Assembly: GCF_030519375.1 (NCBI RefSeq)
Contig: NZ_JAUMKB010000015.1
Location: 1 to 64,000, forward strand
DNA length: 64,000 nucleotides
Direction: 5' to 3'
DNA from: Mucilaginibacter tolerans
GTDB lineage: Bacteria; Bacteroidota; Bacteroidia; Sphingobacteriales; Sphingobacteriaceae
Part shown: positions 35,584-43,866 of the stretch, piece by piece
How positions within the stretch are numbered: the stretch's first letter is position 1
Layout: each line of letters opens with the position of its first letter
The notes under the pieces: model-generated
What the model saw: only the letters and a program-made list of their open reading frames with translations
Database searches by the model: none
Told to the model about the DNA's origin: nothing
Translations under genes and position numbers: made by a program

Positions 35584-36303
35584 TCACCTTTTAATAAACC
35601 TATCCTTCAAAATCTTATCCATCGCCTCGGTATGAAAACCGGCGCTCATGGTAATTTTGGCATCGCCGAGGTATAGCATATGCCCCTCGATGGACTTGAT
35701 CTTATCAGCATTCACGATCACACTTTTGTGAACCTGTATAAAACGCTGTTGGGGTAGTTTTTCAAGGATGCCTTTGATAGTCAGATATACCACCAGCTTT
35801 CCCGAAAGAGTATACAACGTAATGTAATTCGCCATTGCTTCAATGTAAAGCAATTCATCATAAACTATACGTTCAATCTTATTATTGCTTTTTACATAGA
35901 AGTAATCCGATTCGGGTTTATCCGGTATGCTTTTTTTTGAACGAAGCACTTTCAGCTCCAATGCTTTTTGACAAGCTTTAATAAAGCGTTCTAATGAAAA
36001 GGGCTTTACCAGGTAATCCACCACCGCCATTTCATAGCCTTCCAAAGCATACTGGCCATAAGCCGTTGTCATGATGATCATCGGTAAATTGGTAGATGAT
36101 TTCAGAAATTCCATGCCGCTCATTTTGGGCATATTCACATCGAGGAATACCAGGTCGATATCATTAGTCTTCAACAACGGAATTGCCTTCAGCGGATTTT
36201 CAGCAATACCCACCAGCGTCAAGAAATCAGTTTCCTCGATATACTCCTGCAATAGCTTGCGGGCCATTGGCTCATCATCAACAACTATGCAATTCAAGTT
36301 CAT
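35584..36303 (-). CDS. LytTR-family response regulator
   Basis: About 239 residues from the ATG at 36303, whose ATGA overlaps the stop of the histidine-kinase gene (translational coupling). A CheY-like receiver fills residues 1-120, with the acidic pair VVDDEP and phospho-acceptor Asp55 in LVFLDVNMP. The conserved Thr/Lys are in MTTAYG and YLVKPFS. The C-terminal LytTR DNA-binding domain (about 140-239) carries IEAMANYITLYT and FIQVHKSVIVN. Such regulators bind direct repeats upstream of target genes. The kinase partner is encoded immediately upstream, so the pair is self-contained. Confidence 0.94.
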   Translation of the reverse strand: MNLNCIVVDDEPMARKLLQEYIEETDFLTLVGIAENPLKAIPLLKTNDIDLVFLDVNMPKMSGMEFLKSSTNLPMIIMTTAYGQYALEGYEMAVVDYLVKPFSLERFIKACQKALELKVLRSKKSIPDKPESDYFYVKSNNKIERIVYDELLYIEAMANYITLYTLSGKLVVYLTIKGILEKLPQQRFIQVHKSVIVNADKIKSIEGHMLYLGDAKITMSAGFHTEAMDKILKDRFIKR

Positions 36304-37349
36304 AGATCGTTCAAAGTTAAGCAAACGGTATAGGTATTTTCCTGGTCGTCGATGGTTAAACTGTGCCTGTCGGGATAAAGCAGTTCCAGCCTCCGCTTTG
36401 CATTGGCAATGCCCAACCCCGATGCTCCGAGTGCATGATCGATAAAGGAATCTTTGGTGTTGAACACCGAAAACTCCAGTACATTATCATAATGCTTAAG
36501 ATGAATCTCTATTTTATTCTCACGCGACTCATTAAAGCCGACATATTTAAAGGCATTTTCAATAAAAGTAATCAGGATAAGCGGCGGCACCAGCAGACTG
36601 CCATTTGCTTCAGCAACGCAGAATGATACTTGTATACGCTCGTCGATCCTGCTTTTTTGCAGCGCGATGTAGTTGCGGATATAGTTTATCTCGCGTTCCA
36701 ACCCTATCTGCTCAACATTACATTCGTACAATTGGTAACGCAGCATTTCCGAAAAAACAAGCAACATCTCTCGTGCCTCTTTATTGGTTTTATCTATATG
36801 GGCATAGATAGAATTGATAGAGTTGAACAAAAAATGTGGGTTGAACTGGGCCCTCAGAAAGTTCAGTTCATTATCGGACCTCTCTTTTTCTATCTGCTCG
36901 ATGTACCGTTGCGATTTTATTTTCTCGATGATCAGTTTGGCAGCCAGTATCAATACTACCCAGAACAAGATGTTGACGAAGGAATCAAAAAAGACCTTCA
37001 GTGTGTTAAAATGACTGGTGTCAGCCTTAAAAAGATAAGTGTTAACTAAATAAGAAACCGGTACTCGCAGAATAGCACCTACTATAACACCGGAGAGGAA
37101 ACAAAACCCGAAAGCCAGGTATTTCCTATTGTTCAATAGACGGGGTACCGTATACACCCAGTTGAAATAGTAGTTGCCGGCGATAAATACGAGGTAACAA
37201 AACTGGATGGTAATGGCGTGGGTAAACACCAGCGTACCATTCCGGAAAATAAATATCCAGAACAAATAGGCAAACAGCCAGAACAGCAGGTGGTATGCTA
37301 GTTTGTTGACCTTCAAAGACGTTTCGTAATCTTTATCGAAAATATACAT
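36300..37349 (-). CDS. LytS-type sensor histidine kinase
   Basis: A 349-residue kinase with four N-terminal membrane helices (about 15-140) and no large extracytoplasmic sensor domain. The phospho-acceptor region is of the His_kinase (PF06580) type, with LRAQFNPHFLFNSINSI, followed by a coiled stretch and an ATP-binding domain (PPLILITFIENAFKYV, and GLGIANAKRRLELLYP near the C-terminus). It overlaps the response-regulator start by 4 bases. It starts 19 bp after the cytochrome c gene, so the two-component pair probably shares a transcript with the phosphoesterase/YceI/cytochrome genes. Confidence 0.93.
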   Translation of the reverse strand: MYIFDKDYETSLKVNKLAYHLLFWLFAYLFWIFIFRNGTLVFTHAITIQFCYLVFIAGNYYFNWVYTVPRLLNNRKYLAFGFCFLSGVIVGAILRVPVSYLVNTYLFKADTSHFNTLKVFFDSFVNILFWVVLILAAKLIIEKIKSQRYIEQIEKERSDNELNFLRAQFNPHFLFNSINSIYAHIDKTNKEAREMLLVFSEMLRYQLYECNVEQIGLEREINYIRNYIALQKSRIDERIQVSFCVAEANGSLLVPPLILITFIENAFKYVGFNESRENKIEIHLKHYDNVLEFSVFNTKDSFIDHALGASGLGIANAKRRLELLYPDRHSLTIDDQENTYTVCLTLNDL

Positions 37350-37368
37350 TAAATAGCTTTTTATCCAT

Positions 37369-37785
37369 TTATTTCAACGCAGTGTCTCCGTCAGGGAATG
37401 CTTCACCTTTATGACATGTAGTGCAGGTAACTGTTAACGCATTGCTGCCGATGTTGGGATGCTTTACCTGAAAGTACTTTTTATTAATACCCAGCGTCAT
37501 GCGCATCATAGCGCGGGCAATTTCTTTTTCCGGTTTTTCATCACTGGCAAAATCCAACCCGTGTCCATCTTTTGCATTGGCGTGGCAAAATCCGCAGGTT
37601 ACTCCCAACCCGTCCTCAAAATCATCAGCCATGATATCCTGCAGGTCTTTTGAGCTGATATCTTTCGGCAGCACCTTCAGGTTAGTATATTTTACTTTTT
37701 CCTTAGTAGAAGTAGCCGCAGCCACGCTGCTAATCACCACATAGGCCAGTAACCCCGGTATAATAACCATTTTACGCAGTTTCAT
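37369..37785 (-). CDS. Di-haem c-type cytochrome (PF02276-like)
   Basis: A 138-residue exported protein (signal peptide about 1-24, VAAATS). Two haem-attachment motifs, CGFCH (near residue 80) and CTTCH (near residue 124), show a di-haem cytochrome. Met residues in the intervening MMRMTLGINKKY region are candidate axial ligands. The layout matches the small Bacteroidota proteins annotated as photosynthetic-reaction-centre cytochrome subunit-like. They have no link to photosynthesis and probably carry electrons in the periplasm. Its ATG overlaps the stop of the YceI gene (ATGA), so translation is coupled. Confidence 0.88.
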   Translation of the reverse strand: MKLRKMVIIPGLLAYVVISSVAAATSTKEKVKYTNLKVLPKDISSKDLQDIMADDFEDGLGVTCGFCHANAKDGHGLDFASDEKPEKEIARAMMRMTLGINKKYFQVKHPNIGSNALTVTCTTCHKGEAFPDGDTALK

Positions 37786-38324
37786 ATAGCGGTCTGTTTT
37801 TTTGCCAGCACATTCAATGATACCTGCAGCTCGTTCGAGATCGTACTTGTACCACCGACGCCAAAGTCTCTGCGATTTATTTTGAATGTTCCTTTAAACA
37901 GGTACTCGTCCGTTCCCTGGATTGCGGTAAATGGTATGCTGATGTCTTTGCTTCTACCTTTGATAGTAAGCTTCCCGTAAGCGACAAAGGAATTCCCGGA
38001 TGAGGTTATTTTAGATGATATGTAATGTATTGCCGGGTAATTCTTTACATCGAAATAGGATGCGTCTCTCAAATGTTCATCCCGTAGGCTGTTATCTGTA
38101 TTCACGGTCGACGCGTCAATAGTTACATCGAAGCTGCTTGCGGTAACATTTTTAGGGTCAAAGTAGATCAAACCTTTAAACCCGGTAAAAGAGCCGTTCA
38201 CATCAAATCCAAAGTTCCCAATCTTGAAAGATAATGTTGATTCCTTATCAACGGGTATGTATTGAGCCTTTGCAATACTTGCTGTAAAAAGAGGTACAAG
38301 TAATAATAAAATGGTTTTGTTCAT
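37782..38324 (-). CDS. YceI family periplasmic protein
   Basis: About 180 residues from the ATG at 38324, where the signal peptide begins (MNKTILLLLVPLFTASIAKAQ); an ATG 21 codons upstream has no signal character. YceI proteins are lipocalin-like barrels that bind polyisoprenoids or related amphiphiles. Family features: DKESTLSFKIGNFGFDVNGSF at the N-terminus, then SFDVTIDASTVNTDN, LRDASYFDVKNYP and GKLTIKGRSKDISIPF. It lies 90 bp after the phosphoesterase gene and overlaps the cytochrome gene by 4 bases, so polyprenyl quinone handling next to an electron carrier is a reasonable inference. Confidence 0.92.
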   Translation of the reverse strand: MNKTILLLLVPLFTASIAKAQYIPVDKESTLSFKIGNFGFDVNGSFTGFKGLIYFDPKNVTASSFDVTIDASTVNTDNSLRDEHLRDASYFDVKNYPAIHYISSKITSSGNSFVAYGKLTIKGRSKDISIPFTAIQGTDEYLFKGTFKINRRDFGVGGTSTISNELQVSLNVLAKKQTAI

Positions 38325-38414
38325 GATAGTACATTCTAAGTAAAAGAGTAAAAAGGAGCCGCCACGCCAGGCGACTCCGGCCATCAATCCTAACCGCCAA
38401 GCTGGTTAAGTTTT

Positions 38415-39419
38415 TTAATTATCTGGTTTTATAAGTGGTGTGTCTGTAATTGCAAGTGTGTGGTCGTGTTCCTGATAATTAACGCTGGTCAGCCCAAGTA
38501 ATCCGCGCAGTCTTTCAGCCGGGACTTTCATTGGTCCGGGTGATGGTGCTGCCCCTGGAGCAGGTTGAGGGAAAGCCGTAGAGTTAGCCGTATGGAAGGT
38601 GATATTTCCTTCCACCTTTTGAATGGTTTGATGGATGTGCCCGTTCAATACTGATACCGATCCGAAGCGACGTAGCAATGCCAAAGCCTGCTCGCTGTCC
38701 TGTGTTCCCCAGCCCCATTGCGGGTAAATGGCCCAAAGTGGAATATGTGCAAAAACCACAATAGGAGTACTATTAGAGTAGGCCTTCAGATCATCGGCCA
38801 GCCATTTGAGCTGATCTGGCCCCAAATAACCCAACCCGCCATCCACGTGATTAGTCACATTTACCAGGCCAACAAAATGCACACCATTCGTGTCGAAGCT
38901 ATACCAGCCATCACCTTTGGTGCCCTTGCCATAACGCTCAAGATACAATTTGCCGTTGTCAGTTACGTCATGCTCGCCGGGGACATAAAATATCTTATCG
39001 GTTTTAACACTTTTTAGCGATTGCTCTAAGGTATCAAATTCATCGGCCTGCGCGAGATGTGACAGATCGCCGGTATGCAATACAAACGATGGTGCCGTTG
39101 GCATGGCGTTGATCTTATCGATTGCAGCTTGCAACGTACCTACAACATCCGGATTGGCAGCTTTAGTAAAACCGATATGGCTGTCGCTGATCTGCACAAA
39201 GCTGAAATCTGATTTCGGTATCACCAGTCCGCGTTTGAAGTCGCCCGTTGTACGGTCTATCATCTGGCTCATGCCGTATGATTTTAATACGCCGCCGGTC
39301 ATCATCCACAATACACCTGTGCCGGCCCAGGCCATGCATTCAAGAAAACCCCTGCGGTCGATGCCATCGCCGTTCAGATCATGAGTATCGGCATCATCCT
39401 GATGAAAGTGATTGTTCAT
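38415..39419 (-). CDS. Tat-exported calcineurin-like metallophosphoesterase
   Basis: A 334-residue protein with a twin-arginine signal beginning near residue 22 (DRRGFLECMAWAGTG), preceded by an Asp/His-rich leader. Catalytic metal-binding motifs appear in order: SDSHIG, HTGDLSH, PGEHD (Asn is usual, Glu here), FAHIPLW and NGHIHQ. These are the dinuclear phosphoesterase signatures, though the third motif GEHD departs from GNHD. It is the first gene of the minus-strand unit with YceI and the di-haem cytochrome. The substrate is unknown. Export by Tat suggests folding with metal in the cytoplasm. Confidence 0.88.
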   Translation of the reverse strand: MNNHFHQDDADTHDLNGDGIDRRGFLECMAWAGTGVLWMMTGGVLKSYGMSQMIDRTTGDFKRGLVIPKSDFSFVQISDSHIGFTKAANPDVVGTLQAAIDKINAMPTAPSFVLHTGDLSHLAQADEFDTLEQSLKSVKTDKIFYVPGEHDVTDNGKLYLERYGKGTKGDGWYSFDTNGVHFVGLVNVTNHVDGGLGYLGPDQLKWLADDLKAYSNSTPIVVFAHIPLWAIYPQWGWGTQDSEQALALLRRFGSVSVLNGHIHQTIQKVEGNITFHTANSTAFPQPAPGAAPSPGPMKVPAERLRGLLGLTSVNYQEHDHTLAITDTPLIKPDN

Positions 39420-39582
39420 ATGTTTCGATTTAATTGATTAATGAATTACACTACGAAGTAACCGTATCACTGAAAGCCAGTATAAAAAATTACATCAATC
39501 GAGACAAATTCTTGATAAAGCAGGGATTTTAGGGTTTTTTAATAGATCAAAAGTTAAAAACCGGGTGGCTTCAGGCATCTGA

Positions 39583-39622
39583 TTAACATTTTTATACCTA
39601 AAATGAACTTTTTGTATGACAA
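39583..39622 (+). promoter_or_regulatory. Two half-sites 21 bp apart upstream of GH31, candidate HTCS operator
   Basis: TTAACATTTTT (39583) and TGAACTTTTTG (39604) start exactly 21 bp apart; the second runs into TTGTATGACAA (39612-39622). The arrangement recurs at 48279-48317 upstream of the SusC remnant. A spacing of 21 bp is two helical turns, usual for AraC-type DNA-binding domains such as the one ending the HTCS. Confidence 0.55.
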
Positions 39623-39641
39623 CGGTACATAAATAATCCGG

Positions 39642-39649
39642 TAGTTTTG
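39642..39649 (+). promoter_or_regulatory. Candidate -7 box of the GH31 promoter
   Basis: TAGTTTTG matches TAnnTTTG exactly, 19 bp after the end of the candidate operator and about 104 bp before the GH31 start. The 333-bp gap (39420-39752) also contains the divergent promoter of the phosphoesterase gene, which I could not pinpoint. Confidence 0.5.
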
Positions 39650-39752
39650 GATCAAACCAATTGCAGAAGGCAAAGACATATGTGCCCTTTCTGCTAATAA
39701 ACAATTCGTTTTAAATAACTAAAGTAAAAATCCTTAATACCAGGATCGAAAA

Positions 39753-42125
39753 ATGAGATTGAAAACTACTGCCCTGAATTTTTTAAGACTATTTTCCTTA
39801 TTGGCCGCTTTTATGTGCTTCAATGCAATTAATTCGTTTGCAGCCATTAAATCGTACGAGATTAAATCAAACGAAGTCATCTTCAAGCTCGATAAGGGTC
39901 TGATGAAGATTGTAATATGCAAGGACGATGTGATCGAAGTGAAATACACCATTTTTGATGAGTTTCCGAAAATCAACTCACTTATTATCGATCACCAATG
40001 GCAGCCAACGGCTTTTAAATTCGATCAGGATAAAACAGATTATACCATCATTACCCAACGCCTGAAAATCGTTGTTAATAAATCCACCAATGCGATCACC
40101 TATAAAAATCTTAAAGGCGAAACGGTCACTTCGGAAGGTGCTGAAAATAAAACAATGAAGGCTGCTACCGTTGCAGGTATCAATACTTATAATGTAAACA
40201 CGGAGTTCAACTCGCCATCAAATGAAGCACTTTATGGTCTAGGGTGCCATCCTGAGGATAGTTTATCTATCAATTATAAAGGCCGGGACCAGGATTTGGC
40301 CATACGTTATATGACCGGTGCTATTCCGGTGCTTTTGTCTACAAACGGGTATGGTTTGATGTGGGACAATTATTCGGCTTCTAACTTTTACGGTACAGTT
40401 GATAATAATACCAAATACAAATACGTATCGGAAAGCGGTAAGCAGGTAGATTATTACTTCTTCTATGGTCCTGATTTCGATCAGATCATCAACCTGTATC
40501 GTACCGCAACCGGAAAAGCGCCGATGTATGCCAAATGGGCATTTGGATTGTTCCAATCGCAGGATAAGTATGTGAGTCAGAAGGAGATTCTTTCTGTCAA
40601 GGATAGATACCGCGATAACCATATCCCGGTGGATGTAATTGTGCAGGATTGGTATTATTGGGATCCGCTGCCCATCGGTTCGCACGTAATGAAACCCGAG
40701 CGTTATACTGATCCAAAAGAGATGTTGGATGAGTTACACAAGTCACATATTCATGGGATGATCTCCATCTGGCCGGTATTCGGAAAAGGAACCAAAGATT
40801 ACGATGCGCTTGAAAAAATGGGCGGACTCACCAGCATTACCTGGGACAACATTGTTACCCATACATTTGATACTTATTATGATGCGCATAACCCTAAAGC
40901 ACGCGACCTTTACTGGGAGCAAGCCCGGGACAGTCTGGTAAAACGCTTTGGCTGGGATGCCTGGTGGATAGACCAATGTGAGCCAGACAACGGAGCTCTG
41001 CTGGATGCCCGTCGCCAGGCCACATTTTATACCGGCAAGGGGATAGATTATTTTAACACTTACTCACTGGAGCATACAAAGGGGATTTACCAGGGCTGGC
41101 GCAAGGATATTCCGGGTAAGCGGGCGTACTTCCTGGCGCGGCAATCATTTGCAGGCGTTCAGCGGAATGCGTCAACTTTATGGTCGTCGGATATTTTCTG
41201 TTCATTCACGGCTTTTAAGGAACAGGTGCCTCAGGGCATAAATGCCTGCGCGTCGGGTATACCGTACTGGACATCTGATATCGGAGGTTATCAATACCAT
41301 TGGAAGGCTCCCGATTGGTCGAAACCTGAGTTTAGAGAACTGTTTACACGTTGGTTCCAGTTTGGTGCATTCTGCCCTATATTCCGAATTCATGGCAAAG
41401 GGGAACGTGCTTTATTTTCCGATAACTGGGATGCAGATACCAAAGCCATACTGCTGAAATATGATAATCTGCGCTACAGACTGTTACCTTATATCTATTC
41501 TCTGGCGGGTCGTGTGACTACCGATAATTACACTATCATGCGCTCGCTGTCTTTTGATTTCAGGAAGGACGCTCATACTTACAATATTCCTGATCAATAT
41601 ATGTTCGGTCCGGCATTCATGGTGAACCCAGTAACTGATCAAGGTGAGAAGGAAAGAAAAGTTTATTTGCCTGATACTAAATGGTACGACTTCTGGACAG
41701 GCGAAATTCTTAATGGCGGAAGGATAATTGATGCCTCCGCTCCAATTGATGTTTTACCACTTTACATCAAAGCAGGTTCTGTAGTACCAATGGGCCCGGA
41801 AATGGAATATGCTACCCAAAAACCTGGCGATAAGATCGAACTACGTATTTACCCGGGTGCTGATGGTTCGTTTAAAATGTACGAGGACGAGAACGATAAT
41901 TACAATTACGAAAAAGGAGCCTTCGCTACTTTCACCATCGCCTGGAAGGATAAGGCCCATCAGTTGACAATATCTGATACTAAAGGAAATTTCCCTGGTA
42001 TGTTAAAACATCATACATTTAACGTTGTGTTGGTTGGAAAGGACAAAGGTACAGGTCTCACCGTCGCTCAAAAATTTGATAAGGTGGTACAGTATTCAGG
42101 CAAAGCCACAGTGGTGAAATTATAG
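39753..42125 (+). CDS. GH31 family glycosidase (probable alpha-xylosidase or alpha-glucosidase)
   Basis: A 790-residue exported enzyme (signal peptide about 1-30, NSFAAIK). An N-terminal galactose-mutarotase-like beta domain includes EALYGLGCHPEDS. The (beta/alpha)8 catalytic domain has nucleophile Asp407 in WWIDQCEPD and acid/base Asp480 in WSSDIF (usually WSGD). Other GH31 marks are VQDWYYWDPLP, ACASGIPYWTSDIGGY and FRIHGKGER. Proximal and distal C-terminal beta domains complete it. GH31 includes alpha-xylosidases and alpha-glucosidases. The adjacent GH35 galactosidase makes xyloglucan side chains a plausible substrate, but specificity cannot be read here. GH35 follows 30 bp later, in one operon. 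Confidence 0.92.
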   Translation: MRLKTTALNFLRLFSLLAAFMCFNAINSFAAIKSYEIKSNEVIFKLDKGLMKIVICKDDVIEVKYTIFDEFPKINSLIIDHQWQPTAFKFDQDKTDYTIITQRLKIVVNKSTNAITYKNLKGETVTSEGAENKTMKAATVAGINTYNVNTEFNSPSNEALYGLGCHPEDSLSINYKGRDQDLAIRYMTGAIPVLLSTNGYGLMWDNYSASNFYGTVDNNTKYKYVSESGKQVDYYFFYGPDFDQIINLYRTATGKAPMYAKWAFGLFQSQDKYVSQKEILSVKDRYRDNHIPVDVIVQDWYYWDPLPIGSHVMKPERYTDPKEMLDELHKSHIHGMISIWPVFGKGTKDYDALEKMGGLTSITWDNIVTHTFDTYYDAHNPKARDLYWEQARDSLVKRFGWDAWWIDQCEPDNGALLDARRQATFYTGKGIDYFNTYSLEHTKGIYQGWRKDIPGKRAYFLARQSFAGVQRNASTLWSSDIFCSFTAFKEQVPQGINACASGIPYWTSDIGGYQYHWKAPDWSKPEFRELFTRWFQFGAFCPIFRIHGKGERALFSDNWDADTKAILLKYDNLRYRLLPYIYSLAGRVTTDNYTIMRSLSFDFRKDAHTYNIPDQYMFGPAFMVNPVTDQGEKERKVYLPDTKWYDFWTGEILNGGRIIDASAPIDVLPLYIKAGSVVPMGPEMEYATQKPGDKIELRIYPGADGSFKMYEDENDNYNYEKGAFATFTIAWKDKAHQLTISDTKGNFPGMLKHHTFNVVLVGKDKGTGLTVAQKFDKVVQYSGKATVVKL

Positions 42126-42155
42126 GTATCGGTTAATTAAAAATCTTTATAAGTC

Positions 42156-43766
42156 ATGAATAAAATGACAAAAGCTATATTTTTTTGCCTAGCATTAGCG
42201 TTTTCATTCGGAAATGTCTTCGGGCAAACGGCAATACCTAAAATTATAGAAAAGGATGGCCATCATGCGTTATTGGTAGATGGCAAGCCCTTCCTGATGC
42301 TCGGCGGGCAGGCTCACAATTCAAGCGCCTGGCCCGGAATGATGCCAAAAGTGTGGCAGGCTGTTAAACTAATGCATGCTAATACACTGGAAGTCCCGAT
42401 TTACTGGGAACAGATTGAAGGGCAACGCGGCAAGTTTGATTTTTCTATCGTCGATACGTTGCTTACACAGGCTCGTCAGCATAAAGTACGTTTGGTACTG
42501 CTTTGGTTTGCCACCTGGAAAAACGGTAGCAATCATTACATGCCAGAATGGATGAAATTGGAAGCGGCCAAATATCCAAACATTACCGGGAAAAATGCTC
42601 AGCCCATCGATTCACCGTCGCCACATATCAAAGCAACGCTGGATGCTGATATTAATGCTTTTTCAGCAGTGATGCGATACCTGAAAAAAGCCGACTCGCA
42701 GCATACCGTGATCATGATGCAGGTTGAAAACGAGGCAGGCTCATGGGGAAGCGTGCGTGATTATTCTGCGATGGCTCAAAAATTATTTGAAGAGCCAGTC
42801 CCTGCTGAATTATTAAGGCCCGATGTGTTGAAAGCATTAAATGTAACTGCAGGTGTTGAAGGTACATGGGCAAAAGTATTTGGCGACAGGGCTGACGAAT
42901 ATTTTCAGGCATGGTCAATCGGGCGTTTTGTCGGACAAGTGGCGGCAGCAGGTAAGAAAGAATATCCACTGCCAATGTATGTGAACGTTGCTTTGCGCGA
43001 TCCGTTGACTAATCCGTCGGCAAACCATTACGAAAGCGGTGGTCCAACGGACAACGTGATCCCTATATGGAAAGCCGCTGCACCGGCAATCGACCTGTTA
43101 GCTCCTGATATCTATCTTTCAGGCAGCGAACGGATATTAAAAGTGATCGAACTTTATGATCGAGCTGATAATGCGCTCTTTGTCCCTGAGGCAGCTTTAA
43201 GTCCTGATAAGGCAAGGTACCTCTATGATGTTATCGCACATGGTGGCATAGGTTTTTCACCATTCGGTATAGATGATAACGGAAGCGGAGCTACAGAAAC
43301 CGAACTTAAAGAAGAACTTGCACCTTTCGCTCAAGACTATGAAGTATTATTACCTATGATGCCCGAAATGGCAAAATGGGCGTTTGAAGGAAAAGTAAAG
43401 GCCGCTGTGGAGCGCGAAGATCATGCCGACCAGACAATTGACCTGGGTGCATGGCAAGCTGTAGTGTCATTCGGTACACGCAAAGGAGGAGACAACTTTC
43501 AAAACAATGCGCCAACCGGCAAAATGATGATCGTCCAGTTGGGCGAAAATCAATTTATTTTGATTGGGTCACTTTGTCATATCACTTTTCACCCCTTGGG
43601 TAAAAATGCCGGAAAGGCCTGGCAATTTCTCAAAGCAGACGAAGGAAGCTATCATAACGGAACATTCAAACCACTACGCATTCTGAATGGCGATGAAACC
43701 GATTGGGGAGGTCCCGCTTTTGGCAAAAAAACCACTATAGTAAAAGTTTCATTAACCTCACGATAA
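42156..43766 (+). CDS. GH35 beta-galactosidase with DUF5597 domain
   Basis: A 536-residue exported enzyme (signal peptide about 1-23, NVFGQ). The TIM barrel opens with FLMLGGQAHNSSAWPG and THANTLEVP-like strand 2 (MHANTLEVPIYWEQIEG). The acid/base is Glu193 in QVENEAGSWG, and the likely nucleophile is Glu345 in FVPEAALS. The C-terminal part (about 385-530) is the DUF5597 beta domain found in a GH35 subgroup that includes enzymes active on xyloglucan galactose. Length matches that subgroup. It is co-transcribed with GH31, and the HTCS gene follows 100 bp later. Confidence 0.9.
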   Translation: MNKMTKAIFFCLALAFSFGNVFGQTAIPKIIEKDGHHALLVDGKPFLMLGGQAHNSSAWPGMMPKVWQAVKLMHANTLEVPIYWEQIEGQRGKFDFSIVDTLLTQARQHKVRLVLLWFATWKNGSNHYMPEWMKLEAAKYPNITGKNAQPIDSPSPHIKATLDADINAFSAVMRYLKKADSQHTVIMMQVENEAGSWGSVRDYSAMAQKLFEEPVPAELLRPDVLKALNVTAGVEGTWAKVFGDRADEYFQAWSIGRFVGQVAAAGKKEYPLPMYVNVALRDPLTNPSANHYESGGPTDNVIPIWKAAAPAIDLLAPDIYLSGSERILKVIELYDRADNALFVPEAALSPDKARYLYDVIAHGGIGFSPFGIDDNGSGATETELKEELAPFAQDYEVLLPMMPEMAKWAFEGKVKAAVEREDHADQTIDLGAWQAVVSFGTRKGGDNFQNNAPTGKMMIVQLGENQFILIGSLCHITFHPLGKNAGKAWQFLKADEGSYHNGTFKPLRILNGDETDWGGPAFGKKTTIVKVSLTSR

Positions 43767-43866
43767 GGCTAGACTAAAGTTAGCGCACAGGAAGCAGAAT
43801 TTTTCCGCTAATTAGTGTTTAATGTACATTTATTGATATATTAGTGGATTAGTATCTGCTCCAAAG

